A stretch of DNA of 64,000 nucleotides. Origin: Methanogranum sp963676045 (GTDB lineage: Archaea; Thermoplasmatota; Thermoplasmata; Methanomassiliicoccales; Methanomethylophilaceae). Shown piece by piece: positions 28,027 to 36,841 of this stretch (positions are counted from its first letter, which is position 1; every line of letters starts with the position of its first letter). A program made the position numbers and the translations under genes. The stretch lies in NCBI GenBank assembly GCA_963676045.1, contig OY780938.1:868001-932000 (forward strand), read 5' to 3'. Below the pieces are notes generated by a model. It ran no database searches. It saw nothing but the letters and a program-made list of their open reading frames with translations, and was not told the DNA's origin.

Positions 28027-29214
28027 TCACCAACGATACGATCGCTTCCCATCCGCTCCATCATGGACCTCGTTCGCTTCTGTATCTTTCAGACACGCAA
28101 GGAAATCTGACAGGTCCTGTCTCGTCGTGTGCGGCATGAGGACCACACGGACGCAGTCTATGCGGGGGACATATGAAGCGAACCACCCCTTCCCTCTCAA
28201 CGATCCGACCAATTCCCTTGCATTCTTGCTACGGAATGCGAGAACGTTCATGGTCGGTCGTATCAACACCTCGAATCCTGAATCCTCGAGCTCGCTCTGA
28301 AGATATTCTGTAAGCCCCATGCAATACGATACGTTCCGCCTGAACCCCTCGCGCCCCATGGCGGAGAACACGGCCCATGTAGCAGCCGCCGAGGCTCCAG
28401 ACCTGGTGCCGGTGAATGTGTATTGATGCGGAGATGTGAGATATGGGGTCTCAGTCCCGATGTTCTTCATGTAATCGACATCGCGGAACAATATCCCGCC
28501 GCTTGGAACGGTCGAGAGGCCCATCTTGTGCGGGTCCACGGTCATGGACCTCACACCTTCGAAGCCGAAATCGAAATCCGGTACAGGGTAACCGAGGTCC
28601 TTCAAGAAGGGGATCACAAGGCCGCCGAAAGCAGCATCGACATGCAATGGTATCCCATGATCCAATGCTAAGGATGACAACTCCCCGATCGGGTCTATCA
28701 CACCCAGTTCGACCGTGCCCGCTGCGCCCACTATCGCGACGGTGTTCTCATTCATGCGCCTTCTGACGTCCGAGATGTCGACACGGTAGGAATCGTCCAC
28801 CTTGGCCTTCACGATCCTTATCCCCAGCATCCTGCAGATCTTATCGAACGAGAAATGCGCTGATTCCGGCACCACGATCTCCGGGGCCTGGACCTTCACA
28901 TGCTCCCTTGCGGCATAGACGGCCAGAAGATTCGCCTCCGTTCCGCCAGAGACTATGTTTCCTGTGCAATCATCGCAATGCAGCAAGGAACCCAGTTCGG
29001 AAACGACCTCCCTCTCCAGCCCTATGGACCCTGGGAACAGACCTGGGTCCCCCAGATTGGAATCGGAGAACAACGCCTGTGCCGATCTCGCGGCGCTGTG
29101 CGCATTGGTACACATAGAGCAAAGGACCCTCCCGCTGTCGTATCTGACATCGCACCGGTATGCCTTGTCCAGCCCGATGCGTACCTCCTCCTCCGTCAAT
29201 CCATTTTCGCGCAT
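28027..29214 (-). CDS. mfnA: PLP-dependent decarboxylase, MfnA type (tyrosine/aspartate)
   Basis: A 395-residue group II decarboxylase. The PLP lysine is in SMTVDPHKMGLS (about 232-243) and the PLP-stacking and Asp motifs are IPLHVDAAFGG. GTEANLLAVYAARE marks the cofactor phosphate loop. The archaeal family converts tyrosine to tyramine (methanofuran) or aspartate to beta-alanine (CoA). Because panD is present at 3.3 kb and mfnD follows directly, the tyrosine role is favoured. That choice is an inference. Confidence 0.87.
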   Translation of the reverse strand: MRENGLTEEEVRIGLDKAYRCDVRYDSGRVLCSMCTNAHSAARSAQALFSDSNLGDPGLFPGSIGLEREVVSELGSLLHCDDCTGNIVSGGTEANLLAVYAAREHVKVQAPEIVVPESAHFSFDKICRMLGIRIVKAKVDDSYRVDISDVRRRMNENTVAIVGAAGTVELGVIDPIGELSSLALDHGIPLHVDAAFGGLVIPFLKDLGYPVPDFDFGFEGVRSMTVDPHKMGLSTVPSGGILFRDVDYMKNIGTETPYLTSPHQYTFTGTRSGASAAATWAVFSAMGREGFRRNVSYCMGLTEYLQSELEDSGFEVLIRPTMNVLAFRSKNARELVGSLRGKGWFASYVPRIDCVRVVLMPHTTRQDLSDFLACLKDTEANEVHDGADGKRSYRW

Positions 29215-29472
29215 GTCATTTTCCTATATCGTCTATCCTTTTCATTTGACTTATCAAGTACCTACCCGATGATATCGCCAGTTGGCATTTAGAGATGGAA
29301 TCGATATGATCTTTAAACATAATAAAAATACTGATTGCCATCAGACGATAATAACGACATTTCAATGCCATTCGATTGAAAAATCGATGGATCAGCCGTG
29401 TACTTCCCTATACTTGTGATAACGTATAGTCCTCATCCCACATAGTTTACACAGTGCGTGTTTGGAATAAGA

Positions 29473-30006
29473 TCATTGTATTATAGGGATCCATATCTCT
29501 ATCTCGCCCTCTTTCCTATCATCCAACGATTCAGGATATAAGATCATATCGTATCTTGACCCGTCATCGCGTATATGCTTCGAGTCAGGCAGGGCCTCGT
29601 TGTATATCTGCTCCAATTTTGGACCTATGGGATCCTGCGGTTTACCGATGAATGTGAATACCGCATATCTCCTCGATGGCAACTCCAACCTCACCATATC
29701 CGAAGGGACATTGTCGAAGGAGGATACCTCCGCCATGGCGTAATGATCGAATGCCGAATCCTTGGACCCTTCCTGATAGTCGTTCACGCCGACAAGATGG
29801 CCCGTGTCGACCCTGTCCTTTATGCTGGCCTTGTTCTTGTTCAGCTTATGCCATATCATCGGTATCTTCAGGAATCCGTGCTTTGCATTCACCATGTAGC
29901 CTACAAGATAGGTGGGTCCTTTTTCAACGATCTTCGTGTCCATGATATCACCGATTGGATACGCATTCGGATCTGCTTGGTCGATATATAGACTGTTCCA
30001 TCTCAT
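29473..30006 (-). CDS. GyrI-like effector-binding domain protein
   Basis: A 177-residue protein made of one GyrI/AraC effector-binding fold. IVEKGPTYLVGYMVN starts the first repeat. YAMAEVSSFDNVPSDMVRLE and RRYAVFTFIGKP, then IWIPII at the end, match the second half. There is no DNA-binding domain, so it probably binds a small hydrophobic molecule on its own. It is a single gene with its own upstream region. Confidence 0.8.
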   Translation of the reverse strand: MRWNSLYIDQADPNAYPIGDIMDTKIVEKGPTYLVGYMVNAKHGFLKIPMIWHKLNKNKASIKDRVDTGHLVGVNDYQEGSKDSAFDHYAMAEVSSFDNVPSDMVRLELPSRRYAVFTFIGKPQDPIGPKLEQIYNEALPDSKHIRDDGSRYDMILYPESLDDRKEGEIEIWIPIIQ

Positions 30007-30092
30007 ATCTGTATACGATTGACCGTTGACATGTCATGTTCCATCTTTAAAAACACATGTCGATTCATATTATCGGGATCTGTGTATGCTCT

Positions 30093-30350
30093 TCAATGCA
30101 GGGTCGTTATCTCTGCCCTTTTGCCTGCTATGTAGAAAGTATGCTCGTGCTGTGAAACTATGCCACCGTCGACCTCGATCATCTGCGCATAACCCGATAA
30201 TATCCCACAGCGCAGTAGGTACTTGACGTGCTTCTCCGCATCGGGGAAATCGCAGCTTCTGGCGCAGAAGGCGAATGTCTTGAACTCCGCTTTAGCATAT
30301 TCCATGAATTCCTGCGCCGTAGGGTCATCGGTTGCAATGATTTCGATCAT
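30093..30350 (-). CDS. Small protein of unknown function
   Basis: An 85-residue protein, MIEIIATDDPTAQEFMEYAK at its start, with two Cys in CARSCDFPDAEKH and a third in LRCGILSG. I do not recognise it. The ATG overlaps the stop of the upstream membrane-protein gene by 4 bp (ATGA), which supports both as one operon. No membrane segment is seen. Confidence 0.6.
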   Translation of the reverse strand: MIEIIATDDPTAQEFMEYAKAEFKTFAFCARSCDFPDAEKHVKYLLRCGILSGYAQMIEVDGGIVSQHEHTFYIAGKRAEITTLH

Positions 30351-30784
30351 TTCTTCTTTTGACAGTGATTCTTATGGATCACGCAAGATATTCTCTTTCT
30401 TTTTATTCCCGAGGTAGATGTGTTGTCTTGCGGTCCGTCTGTTTGACTGGCAGGGAATATGAATATAATCAATGCCAATGCAAGAGCCAATATCGCTGCC
30501 GCAATGAGTACGTCCTCCGAATGATCGGTTATATCCTTCCAGAAGATCGCTGCACCTATCAAGATCGCGATGATCATGAATATCAGAGCCGTGATGATCC
30601 TCTCTTTTTTTCCTTTTATCTCATTTAAAAGTTCGATATAGATCATTGCGATGGCAACAAGGATCAGTCCAAGGCTCCAGCCTTTTGATCCAGGGTATAA
30701 TAAATAAGCACTCACTATGAGTGCAACTATTATCCCTAATTCGATGACTGCCATTATTTTACCATTTCTAGAACCGATATCCAA
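30347..30784 (-). CDS. Four-helix membrane protein of unknown function
   Basis: A 145-residue protein with four hydrophobic helices (about 11-29, 36-52, 63-81, 91-109) and a polar basic tail ending in KNHCQKKK. It is not recognised. A start at the internal ATG (MAVIELGIIVAL, residue 11) is also possible. It precedes and overlaps the 85-residue gene. Confidence 0.6.
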   Translation of the reverse strand: MDIGSRNGKIMAVIELGIIVALIVSAYLLYPGSKGWSLGLILVAIAMIYIELLNEIKGKKERIITALIFMIIAILIGAAIFWKDITDHSEDVLIAAAILALALALIIFIFPASQTDGPQDNTSTSGIKRKRISCVIHKNHCQKKK

Positions 30785-31336
30785 ATTATCCCTTTATCGA
30801 TATCCAGTATTCATCCTAGCTTTAAATATACATTTATATTAAAATAAAAATAATCATCTTTCTGTAAAAATTATTCCGATCTGATTTACTGCGTACAACT
30901 GCAAATGATTTTCTTCGATCTCCTCTCCATGCAATAAAAAGCCTCGATAGGGTCCATATTAAAGAACGATTTCAACAAAGTCGACAGATTCGTCAAGAAC
31001 GATATGAGGGCGAATAGTAAAAACCATTCTCAATATCGCCCTTAATATACCATATTGTAGCCACACCTGAGACGCAAAACGTCTGGGAGGTCATAGAACC
31101 TCACCTTAGAGGTCAAGATTCAACTAAATAACCATTGTCAGATCTACATTCCTAACATCCACAGCAAAAGTCTCAACCCCAAATTGTAAATCATGAAGAA
31201 ATGAAACTCCAGGCCCGATAATTCGAAGAATCAGATTTTATGACTGCCGATAACAGAAATTAGAAAATGCATAAAACAAATACAAATAGGTATTTTTAAC
31301 AGTTGGTTTTATACATTTGTATAACACTTCATCATT
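30785..31336. other. Non-coding AT-rich region with local stem-loops
   Basis: No gene is supported over 552 bp. The left 100 bp is very AT-rich and holds the promoter of the leftward membrane-protein gene. Between 31008 and 31113 several short perfect stems can be drawn. The right end holds a palindrome at 31309-31324 just before the nuclease-domain gene. No insertion-sequence ends or tRNA fragments were noticed. Confidence 0.5.
31309..31324. promoter_or_regulatory. Palindrome before the HsdR-N-type gene
   Basis: TTATACA and TGTATAA form a perfect inverted repeat with spacer TT, ending 12 bp before the ATG at 31337. The layout is the same as the amtB operator with two changed positions per arm. 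It may be the operator of this gene. Confidence 0.5.
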
Positions 31337-32407
31337 ATGCCATGCAGTTTTGATGACAAACTCAACACCTTTATTGCTCAGATACCAGCTAGGAAGAATG
31401 CCATAAAAACGGAAGAGGCAACAAAAACAGGCCTTATCATGCCCTTCCTTACAGCACTAGGATATGACTGTACTAATCCATTGGAAGTCTGTCCTGAATA
31501 CATCGCTGATTTCGGTGTCAAAAAGGGAGAGAAAATAGATTATGCTATATTAAAAGACGACAAACCGATAATATTCATCGAATGCAAAAGTATAGGTTTC
31601 AATCTGGACGACAAAAAATTCGGATCTCAATTATACCGTTATTTCTCTACATCGAATACTAAAATAGGCATATTGACAAACGGTACAGAATATCGTTTCT
31701 TCTCCGATATAAAGACCGAGAACAAGATGGATTCTGTCCCGTTCTTAACAATAAACTTAGAGAATATAAATGAACGTCAGATCAAAGCCCTTTCCAAATT
31801 CACGCGCGAGGAGTTCAACATAGAGAGCATTCTCCCATCTGCCGAAGATATGATGATCCGTAATGAGATTATGAAAGCAATAGAATCGGAATTGAACAAT
31901 CCTTCAAAAGAATTTGAAGATATATTGATACCGAAGGTCTATGAAGGACGCATAACTCCGAACATAAGACAGAGATATTCCCCCATAATCAAGGATGCCA
32001 TCAAGACGTACATAAGTGAAAAAGTGACGTCCAGGCTAATGACAGCAATGGATCATGAAATGGAAAGCAATCTTCCTGTAGAACCAGAATCTAAGGAAGA
32101 GGATATAATTGTCACTACCGAAGAAGAAAAGGAAGGTTACATGATGATTTGCGCCATATGCGCCCAGGCCGTTGACTCTGGACGTGTTTTCATTAGAGAT
32201 GCAAAAAGCTATTGTGCAATACTCTTTGATGACAATAACAGAAAACCCATATGCAGACTTTACTTCAATTCTCCCACGATCAAATATGTCTCCACGTTCG
32301 AAGGCGATACTGAGAACAAAGTGAAGATAGAGAAGATTGCAGACATCTACAAGATGCAAGAGAATATCCTTAAAACTGTCAAGAAATATCTCGATAAACA
32401 ACAATAA
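31337..32407 (+). CDS. Type I restriction enzyme R N-terminal-like nuclease domain protein
   Basis: A 356-residue protein with an N-terminal HSDR_N_2-type PD-(D/E)xK domain. The candidate active site is Asp 68 in GEKIDYAIL and Glu 82/Lys 84 in IIFIECKS. No helicase, methyltransferase or specificity subunit is present nearby, and the chain is far too short for HsdR. The C-terminal half (about 240-356) may be a second domain with an SRVFIRDAKSYCAILFDDNN-like fold but is not recognised. Base composition is more AT-rich than neighbours, which suggests transfer. It may be a solitary defence nuclease. Confidence 0.8.
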   Translation: MPCSFDDKLNTFIAQIPARKNAIKTEEATKTGLIMPFLTALGYDCTNPLEVCPEYIADFGVKKGEKIDYAILKDDKPIIFIECKSIGFNLDDKKFGSQLYRYFSTSNTKIGILTNGTEYRFFSDIKTENKMDSVPFLTINLENINERQIKALSKFTREEFNIESILPSAEDMMIRNEIMKAIESELNNPSKEFEDILIPKVYEGRITPNIRQRYSPIIKDAIKTYISEKVTSRLMTAMDHEMESNLPVEPESKEEDIIVTTEEEKEGYMMICAICAQAVDSGRVFIRDAKSYCAILFDDNNRKPICRLYFNSPTIKYVSTFEGDTENKVKIEKIADIYKMQENILKTVKKYLDKQQ

Positions 32408-32409
32408 AC

Positions 32410-32430
32410 AGGCGAATTATCCGCCTTTTC
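32410..32430 (+). terminator. Short hairpin plus T run
   Basis: AGGCG pairs with CGCCT across 7 nt, followed by TTTCT, 3 bp after the stop of the nuclease-domain gene. The stem is only 5 bp. Confidence 0.45.
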
Positions 32431-32537
32431 TAACCTTACTTCATATAACTAAGAATAAATCGCATATCGTTGAGAATAAAAATAAAGTATGATTAGCGTT
32501 TAAACACTAAAAATCAATTTGAAAAATGCTAAATGAG

Positions 32538-32610
32538 TGCTCCCGACGGGATTTGAACCCGTGTCGAAGCCTCGAGAGGGCTTCATGATTGGCCGCTACA
32601 CTACAGGAGC
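32538..32610 (-). tRNA. tRNA-Glu (CTC)
   Basis: The acceptor GCTCCTG pairs with CGGGAGC (one G-U). The anticodon stem AAGCC/GGCTT holds the loop CTCTCGA, so the anticodon is CTC. The T arm is CGGG-TTCAAAT-CCCG. CCA is not encoded. Its 3' end faces the AT-rich accessory patch to the left. Confidence 0.94.
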
Positions 32611-32740
32611 TGTATCTACACCCATACGCAGGTCATTAATAAAGATTTCGAAAACCGGCGCCATCCCTGCTGGACATCGTGGATGCAAATGATCTGAACA
32701 ATACCAATCTTTAAATTCATGAGATGATGATTCTTACATC

Positions 32741-33289
32741 ATGTCTGAACAATTCTGCACCCAATGTGGTACGAAATTAGAAGATGACGCTCAGTTCTGT
32801 CCCAAATGCGGTAAGCCCGTCGAAGGCCGCGATGCCGCAACGAAACAGAAACTGCAGATGGAGCAATTCCAGAGTGCGTTGAACGAGTCCAGGATAGGCT
32901 GGCTCGTCTTCCTCCTCGCGATATACTCCATACCAGCGATCATCATCGGAATATACTATGCGTTCGACGCATCTTCGATCGCCAACGCAGCATGGGACAA
33001 CCAGTCGATCCAGCAGTGGATGATAGACCACAACGTGACCATAGCCCAGCTGAAGGATTACATCGTGTACTTCGGATGCATCATAATCGTGAGCGGCGCG
33101 ATGGTCCTCGTAAGTCTGATATGCACATGGAAGAAGACAGCCTGGAAGATCGCATTCATAGCATGCGTGATCGGATCCATACTCTGCTTCCTGTCGATAT
33201 TCGGTATCATCATCGGACTCTTGGTCTCATGGATGATATACAGCGCGAAAGAGCTGTATGTCAACGACAAGTCGATAAAGAAATCGTAA
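32741..33289 (+). CDS. Zinc-ribbon membrane protein
   Basis: A 182-residue protein with an N-terminal zinc ribbon (FCTQCGTKLEDDAQFCPKCG, residues 5-24), then four hydrophobic helices (about 52-70, 105-125, 132-150, 152-170). It shares the ribbon type with the larger protein at 8748 but reverses the order. Function is unknown. Confidence 0.75.
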   Translation: MSEQFCTQCGTKLEDDAQFCPKCGKPVEGRDAATKQKLQMEQFQSALNESRIGWLVFLLAIYSIPAIIIGIYYAFDASSIANAAWDNQSIQQWMIDHNVTIAQLKDYIVYFGCIIIVSGAMVLVSLICTWKKTAWKIAFIACVIGSILCFLSIFGIIIGLLVSWMIYSAKELYVNDKSIKKS

Positions 33290-33322
33290 TCCCTTTGCAC
33301 AAACCCTTTAACCCTTTTTCAA

Positions 33323-34117
33323 TCAAAAGTTGAATCTCTTGTCTGGACAGTATGCCGAGACCCTCTTGTGCTCCATGGCCGATATCCTCGCCCTCGTGTC
33401 CCTGACCTTCTCGACGGATACGCCTGTGTGCTTAGAGATGCCCTCGTCGGACATGGATGATGCTATGCCGTTCAACACCAGGTCCAGGTCATGATATGTT
33501 ATGCCCATCTCGCCCTCGTCGGTCTGGCCTTCCCAGAGCCCGGCCGTAGGTATCTTGTCTATGAACACCTGCGGCACGCCGATCAACCTGGCGAGCTGCC
33601 AGACCTGCGTCTTGTAGAGGTCTATCATCGGGACGACATCCGCGGCGCCGTCGCCGAACTTGGTGAAGTACCCCATCATGAGCTCGCTCCTGTTCGACGT
33701 TCCCACCACCAGGTAGTCCTTCTTCTTCGCGATGTTGTACAGGACGATCATCCTGCACCTGGCGGATATGTTCCCCTTCTCCAGCTGAGATCCCTGATCC
33801 GAGAACAACGCCGCGGTGAACGCATCCACAGCGGGCTGGATGTCCACGACCTTGTAGGTGGTGCCCCACTTGCTGCTCAATATCTTCGTGGACTTGTAAT
33901 CGTCCAATGGCGTGACGGTCGTCGGCATGAATATCGTTATGACGCTCTTCGCACCGATGGCATCGACGCAGAGCTTGGTTATCGTGGCGGAATCTATGCC
34001 TCCGCTCAACCCCACCACCGCTCCTTTGCACCCTGTCTTCTTTACAGTGTCCTTTATGAATTCGACCAGTGCCTTCGCGTCTTCCCCGTCCATCTCGTGC
34101 AGCTCTATGCCTGCCAT
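33323..34117 (-). CDS. nadE: NAD+ synthetase
   Basis: A 264-residue amidating enzyme that finishes NAD synthesis. The PP-loop is VVGLSGGIDSATITKL (about 37-52). TSNRSELMMGYFTKFGDGAAD and KIPTAGLWEGQTDE are family hallmarks. The start at MAGIELHEMDGEDAK gives normal length; the open frame extends upstream but the extra part overlaps the promoter area of the divergent nitrilase gene. There is no fused glutaminase domain, so it uses free ammonia or ammonia from a separate protein. Confidence 0.95.
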   Translation of the reverse strand: MAGIELHEMDGEDAKALVEFIKDTVKKTGCKGAVVGLSGGIDSATITKLCVDAIGAKSVITIFMPTTVTPLDDYKSTKILSSKWGTTYKVVDIQPAVDAFTAALFSDQGSQLEKGNISARCRMIVLYNIAKKKDYLVVGTSNRSELMMGYFTKFGDGAADVVPMIDLYKTQVWQLARLIGVPQVFIDKIPTAGLWEGQTDEGEMGITYHDLDLVLNGIASSMSDEGISKHTGVSVEKVRDTRARISAMEHKRVSAYCPDKRFNF

Positions 34118-34240
34118 GTGTGCACGTATCCAATTATCAATAGAAAAACCCTTAGGGTTGTCCCAGCATCCATCAGATCGTATAATGAGCATTCTTTTAG
34201 GCCCGAAACACATAATATAAGAGACCGCATCCAGTATATC

Positions 34241-35011
34241 ATGGGAGTTAGGATAGCCTTGTGTCAGATACCTGCCACCACCGGCAGCGTAGGCACTAAT
34301 TTGGACCGCATTATGAGCACGATATCGATGACAAAGGCTGATGTTTACATATTTCCAGAACTTTTCCTGACAGGATACGGTGCGGACTACGTGCCGCTCA
34401 GGAACGATGTGGAGTTCGCGCTGGACAAGATGTCCCTGTGGTGCTCCGAGAACGACATCGCGATAGCCGTCGGCGCGCCATCCTACATAGATGGGGCGAT
34501 CAGGAATTCGCTATACTTCATAACGCAGGACAAGACCGTGCGCTATGACAAGATGTACCTGGCCAAATTCGGGATATATTGCGAATGCATGTTCGTCCAA
34601 GGCAGCAGACCGGCCATGGGAGAGTTCAAAGGGATGAAATTCGGACTTTCGATATGCTACGACATATTCTTCCCAGAGATCACAAGGTTCTATGCGATGA
34701 ACGGGGCCGATGTCAACATCTGCGTCGCAGCATCCGCAGAACCATCCAAGGAGTATTTCGACAAGATAGCCCCCACCAGATCGCTCGAGAATGTCGTGTA
34801 CACGATATTCGTCAACAACATAGGCAAGTTCGGGAACACCAAGATGTTCGGCCATTCCCGTCTCATAGGCCCGTTGGGTAACACCCTGAGCGAGGCCGAG
34901 AACTGCGAGGACATAAGGTGCGTGTACGTCGACAAGGATGTCATAAAGAACTCCCGCAGGGTCAGAAGGCATATGACCGACCTTAGGAAGGATATCGACT
35001 GGAGACTGTGA
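34241..35011 (+). CDS. Carbon-nitrogen hydrolase (nitrilase superfamily)
   Basis: A 256-residue hydrolase with the Glu-Lys-Cys triad: Glu in YIFPELFLTGYG (about 40), Lys in RYDKMYLAKFG (about 107) and Cys in LSICYDIFFPE (about 142). The gene is divergent from nadE with 123 bp between starts. In bacterial glutamine-dependent NadE the glutaminase part is a nitrilase domain fused to the synthetase. A partner role for this protein is thus plausible, but other amides are equally possible substrates. Confidence 0.88.
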   Translation: MGVRIALCQIPATTGSVGTNLDRIMSTISMTKADVYIFPELFLTGYGADYVPLRNDVEFALDKMSLWCSENDIAIAVGAPSYIDGAIRNSLYFITQDKTVRYDKMYLAKFGIYCECMFVQGSRPAMGEFKGMKFGLSICYDIFFPEITRFYAMNGADVNICVAASAEPSKEYFDKIAPTRSLENVVYTIFVNNIGKFGNTKMFGHSRLIGPLGNTLSEAENCEDIRCVYVDKDVIKNSRRVRRHMTDLRKDIDWRL

Positions 35012-35014
35012 GGT

Positions 35015-36841
35015 TCAATAGCCTCCCAGGTCCCCCAGCCTCACATATCTGGCTTTAAGCCATCTAGCCAGCTTCACCGCGTCCTTCTTGCCGGTCTTTC
35101 CATCGCTCGAATCGATGACTATCCATTCCGTATTGCGGATGTTCATGATCGGTGCCAGTTTCTTCAATTCCGAAACCGGTTCATTGCCGCTGATTATGGG
35201 GACGTTCCCCTGGCCGTCCGTTATTATCATCACATAGCACCTCTCGTCGGGATGCTTCCTCAGATAGTTGTTCAGATAATCCCTTGCAGTCAGGAGTGCG
35301 AGGTTCAACGGGGTGGAATCGCCTGTAGGTGTTGAAGAAAGAGTGTCGCATATCCTGTCCACGGAACGCGTGAACGGAACCACCATGTCCGCCCTGTTCG
35401 ACCTGAAGGTCATCAGGGCCACCTTGTCCCTCTTGACGTAGTTCTCGTTGAGCATAGACCTTATTGCTCCCTGGACAACTGCCATCATGCTGCCCACGAC
35501 CAGGGAACCGCTCACATCCACCATGAACAGGAATGAGCATGAATCCCGCCTGGTCCTGACCTTCTCGCGTATGTCCTGCGACTCTATTACCATGCTCAGA
35601 CCGTTCGGGTCCCTAGTTCGCTGATATGGTGCCGCCGCCCTCAGGGTGGCATCGAATGCGGGATCGGACGTCTTACCGCCTGGTATCCTGAATCCGTGGT
35701 ATCTCCCTGAACGCCTGCTGTCGGTCCTGTCGGACCTCCTGTTCTTGATGCCTACCATCTCATGGAGGCGTATCTCCTCGAACTCAACGATCTGATCTAT
35801 CGTGTCCTTCACCTCTCTGCAGAGGTCATCACCTCTGTCTGTCGGACATGCTGTCGTTACGGCCGGGTCCTTTATCACGATCTTGTCGATGTCGATGTCC
35901 TCCACATCGACCTCCGTCTCGACGAGTTCCATCACATCCACATCATCTTGGATGGGAATGACCTCGACGTCCTCTTCCTTCTCGATGTTGGCCCTCCTAT
36001 GCGTCAGGCACATCACGGAGGCGTCATGTATGTCCCCATCCTCGACGGAGGTCCTGCCATCCAGTGCGGCCAGCGCCATTGAGACCCTTGCAACCGATAT
36101 GTCGCCGCGATGCCCTTTCACACCCAACCCATCGCATATAGCGGCTATCTTCGAGACCTGCTCCGTATCCAATGATATCCTAGGCAGGATCGATCTTGCG
36201 AGTACTATCCTCTCCGTCTGCTCCCTATCGAAAACCTCGTATTCTGAGGCCATCGCCTCTGGTCCTTCCCTGAACCTGATCTCCGTGTATGTTATGTCCG
36301 CCCTTCTCTCGATGTCCCTCTCGGTGAAAACACTGACGCATATGTCGAACCTATCCGATATCACGCCTGGAATCTCCTTCTCAGCAGGGTCCATGGTCGC
36401 CATGACCGTCGTATGCAGAGGATATTCCGATGATATCCCCTCCCTTTCCACGATGACGTTCTCGGACAGGACCGATTCCATCAGGGAACCGACCGTCCTA
36501 TTATCGAAAAGATTGATGTTGTCCAGATAGAGGATGTTGCCGTCTGCGCGCTGAAGGAGACCATCCAATATGACGACCTTCCCCTCCTTGATCGCCTTCT
36601 CGATGTCCAGTCCTCCGAACAATTGCTCGTCGGATATGTTCTGGGGGACCTCGATTATCCTCCTGTCGGTAAGATGCGAGAAGGACCTCACAAGGACGCT
36701 CTTGGCCGTACCAGAGGGGCCCCTGATGATGACGCCCTTTATCTTGTCATCGAGCACGGCGCACATCAATGCCTTCTTCGCGAGTTCCATGCCCTGTATG
36801 GCCGAGAATGGGAGGTCCCTCCTCACAGGTCCCTTAGACAT
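35015..36841 (-). CDS. Magnesium/cobalt chelatase D-type protein (AAA plus VWA)
   Basis: A 608-residue protein. The N-terminal AAA domain has an intact P-loop, IIRGPSGTAKSVLVRSF (about 38-54). An acidic linker follows (about 285-345, many Glu/Asp/Val). The C-terminal von Willebrand A domain has the MIDAS motif FMVDVSGSLVVG (about 437-448). This is the BchD/ChlD/CobT-like subunit layout. It overlaps the I-type subunit gene by 19 bp. No large catalytic CobN/BchH subunit lies in the window. Confidence 0.87.
   Translation of the reverse strand: MSKGPVRRDLPFSAIQGMELAKKALMCAVLDDKIKGVIIRGPSGTAKSVLVRSFSHLTDRRIIEVPQNISDEQLFGGLDIEKAIKEGKVVILDGLLQRADGNILYLDNINLFDNRTVGSLMESVLSENVIVEREGISSEYPLHTTVMATMDPAEKEIPGVISDRFDICVSVFTERDIERRADITYTEIRFREGPEAMASEYEVFDREQTERIVLARSILPRISLDTEQVSKIAAICDGLGVKGHRGDISVARVSMALAALDGRTSVEDGDIHDASVMCLTHRRANIEKEEDVEVIPIQDDVDVMELVETEVDVEDIDIDKIVIKDPAVTTACPTDRGDDLCREVKDTIDQIVEFEEIRLHEMVGIKNRRSDRTDSRRSGRYHGFRIPGGKTSDPAFDATLRAAAPYQRTRDPNGLSMVIESQDIREKVRTRRDSCSFLFMVDVSGSLVVGSMMAVVQGAIRSMLNENYVKRDKVALMTFRSNRADMVVPFTRSVDRICDTLSSTPTGDSTPLNLALLTARDYLNNYLRKHPDERCYVMIITDGQGNVPIISGNEPVSELKKLAPIMNIRNTEWIVIDSSDGKTGKKDAVKLARWLKARYVRLGDLGGY

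Noticed and set aside
29392..29470. A minus-strand stretch encoding CKLCGMRTIRYHKYREVHG, resembling half of a ribosomal zinc ribbon.
   Set aside because: There is no start codon and a TGA lies four codons before the first Lys; only one Cys pair exists. Probably chance.
30880..31020. A minus-strand run of about 47 codons (EWFLLFALISFLTNLSTLL onward) that looked like a transposase or membrane remnant.
   Set aside because: It lacks a start, ends quickly and has no recognisable family; part of it overlaps the stem-loop cluster.
33491..34240. A long plus-strand frame in front of the nitrilase, opposite nadE.
   Set aside because: It is the antisense reading of nadE; the nitrilase begins at the ATG at 34241 with its standard N terminus.
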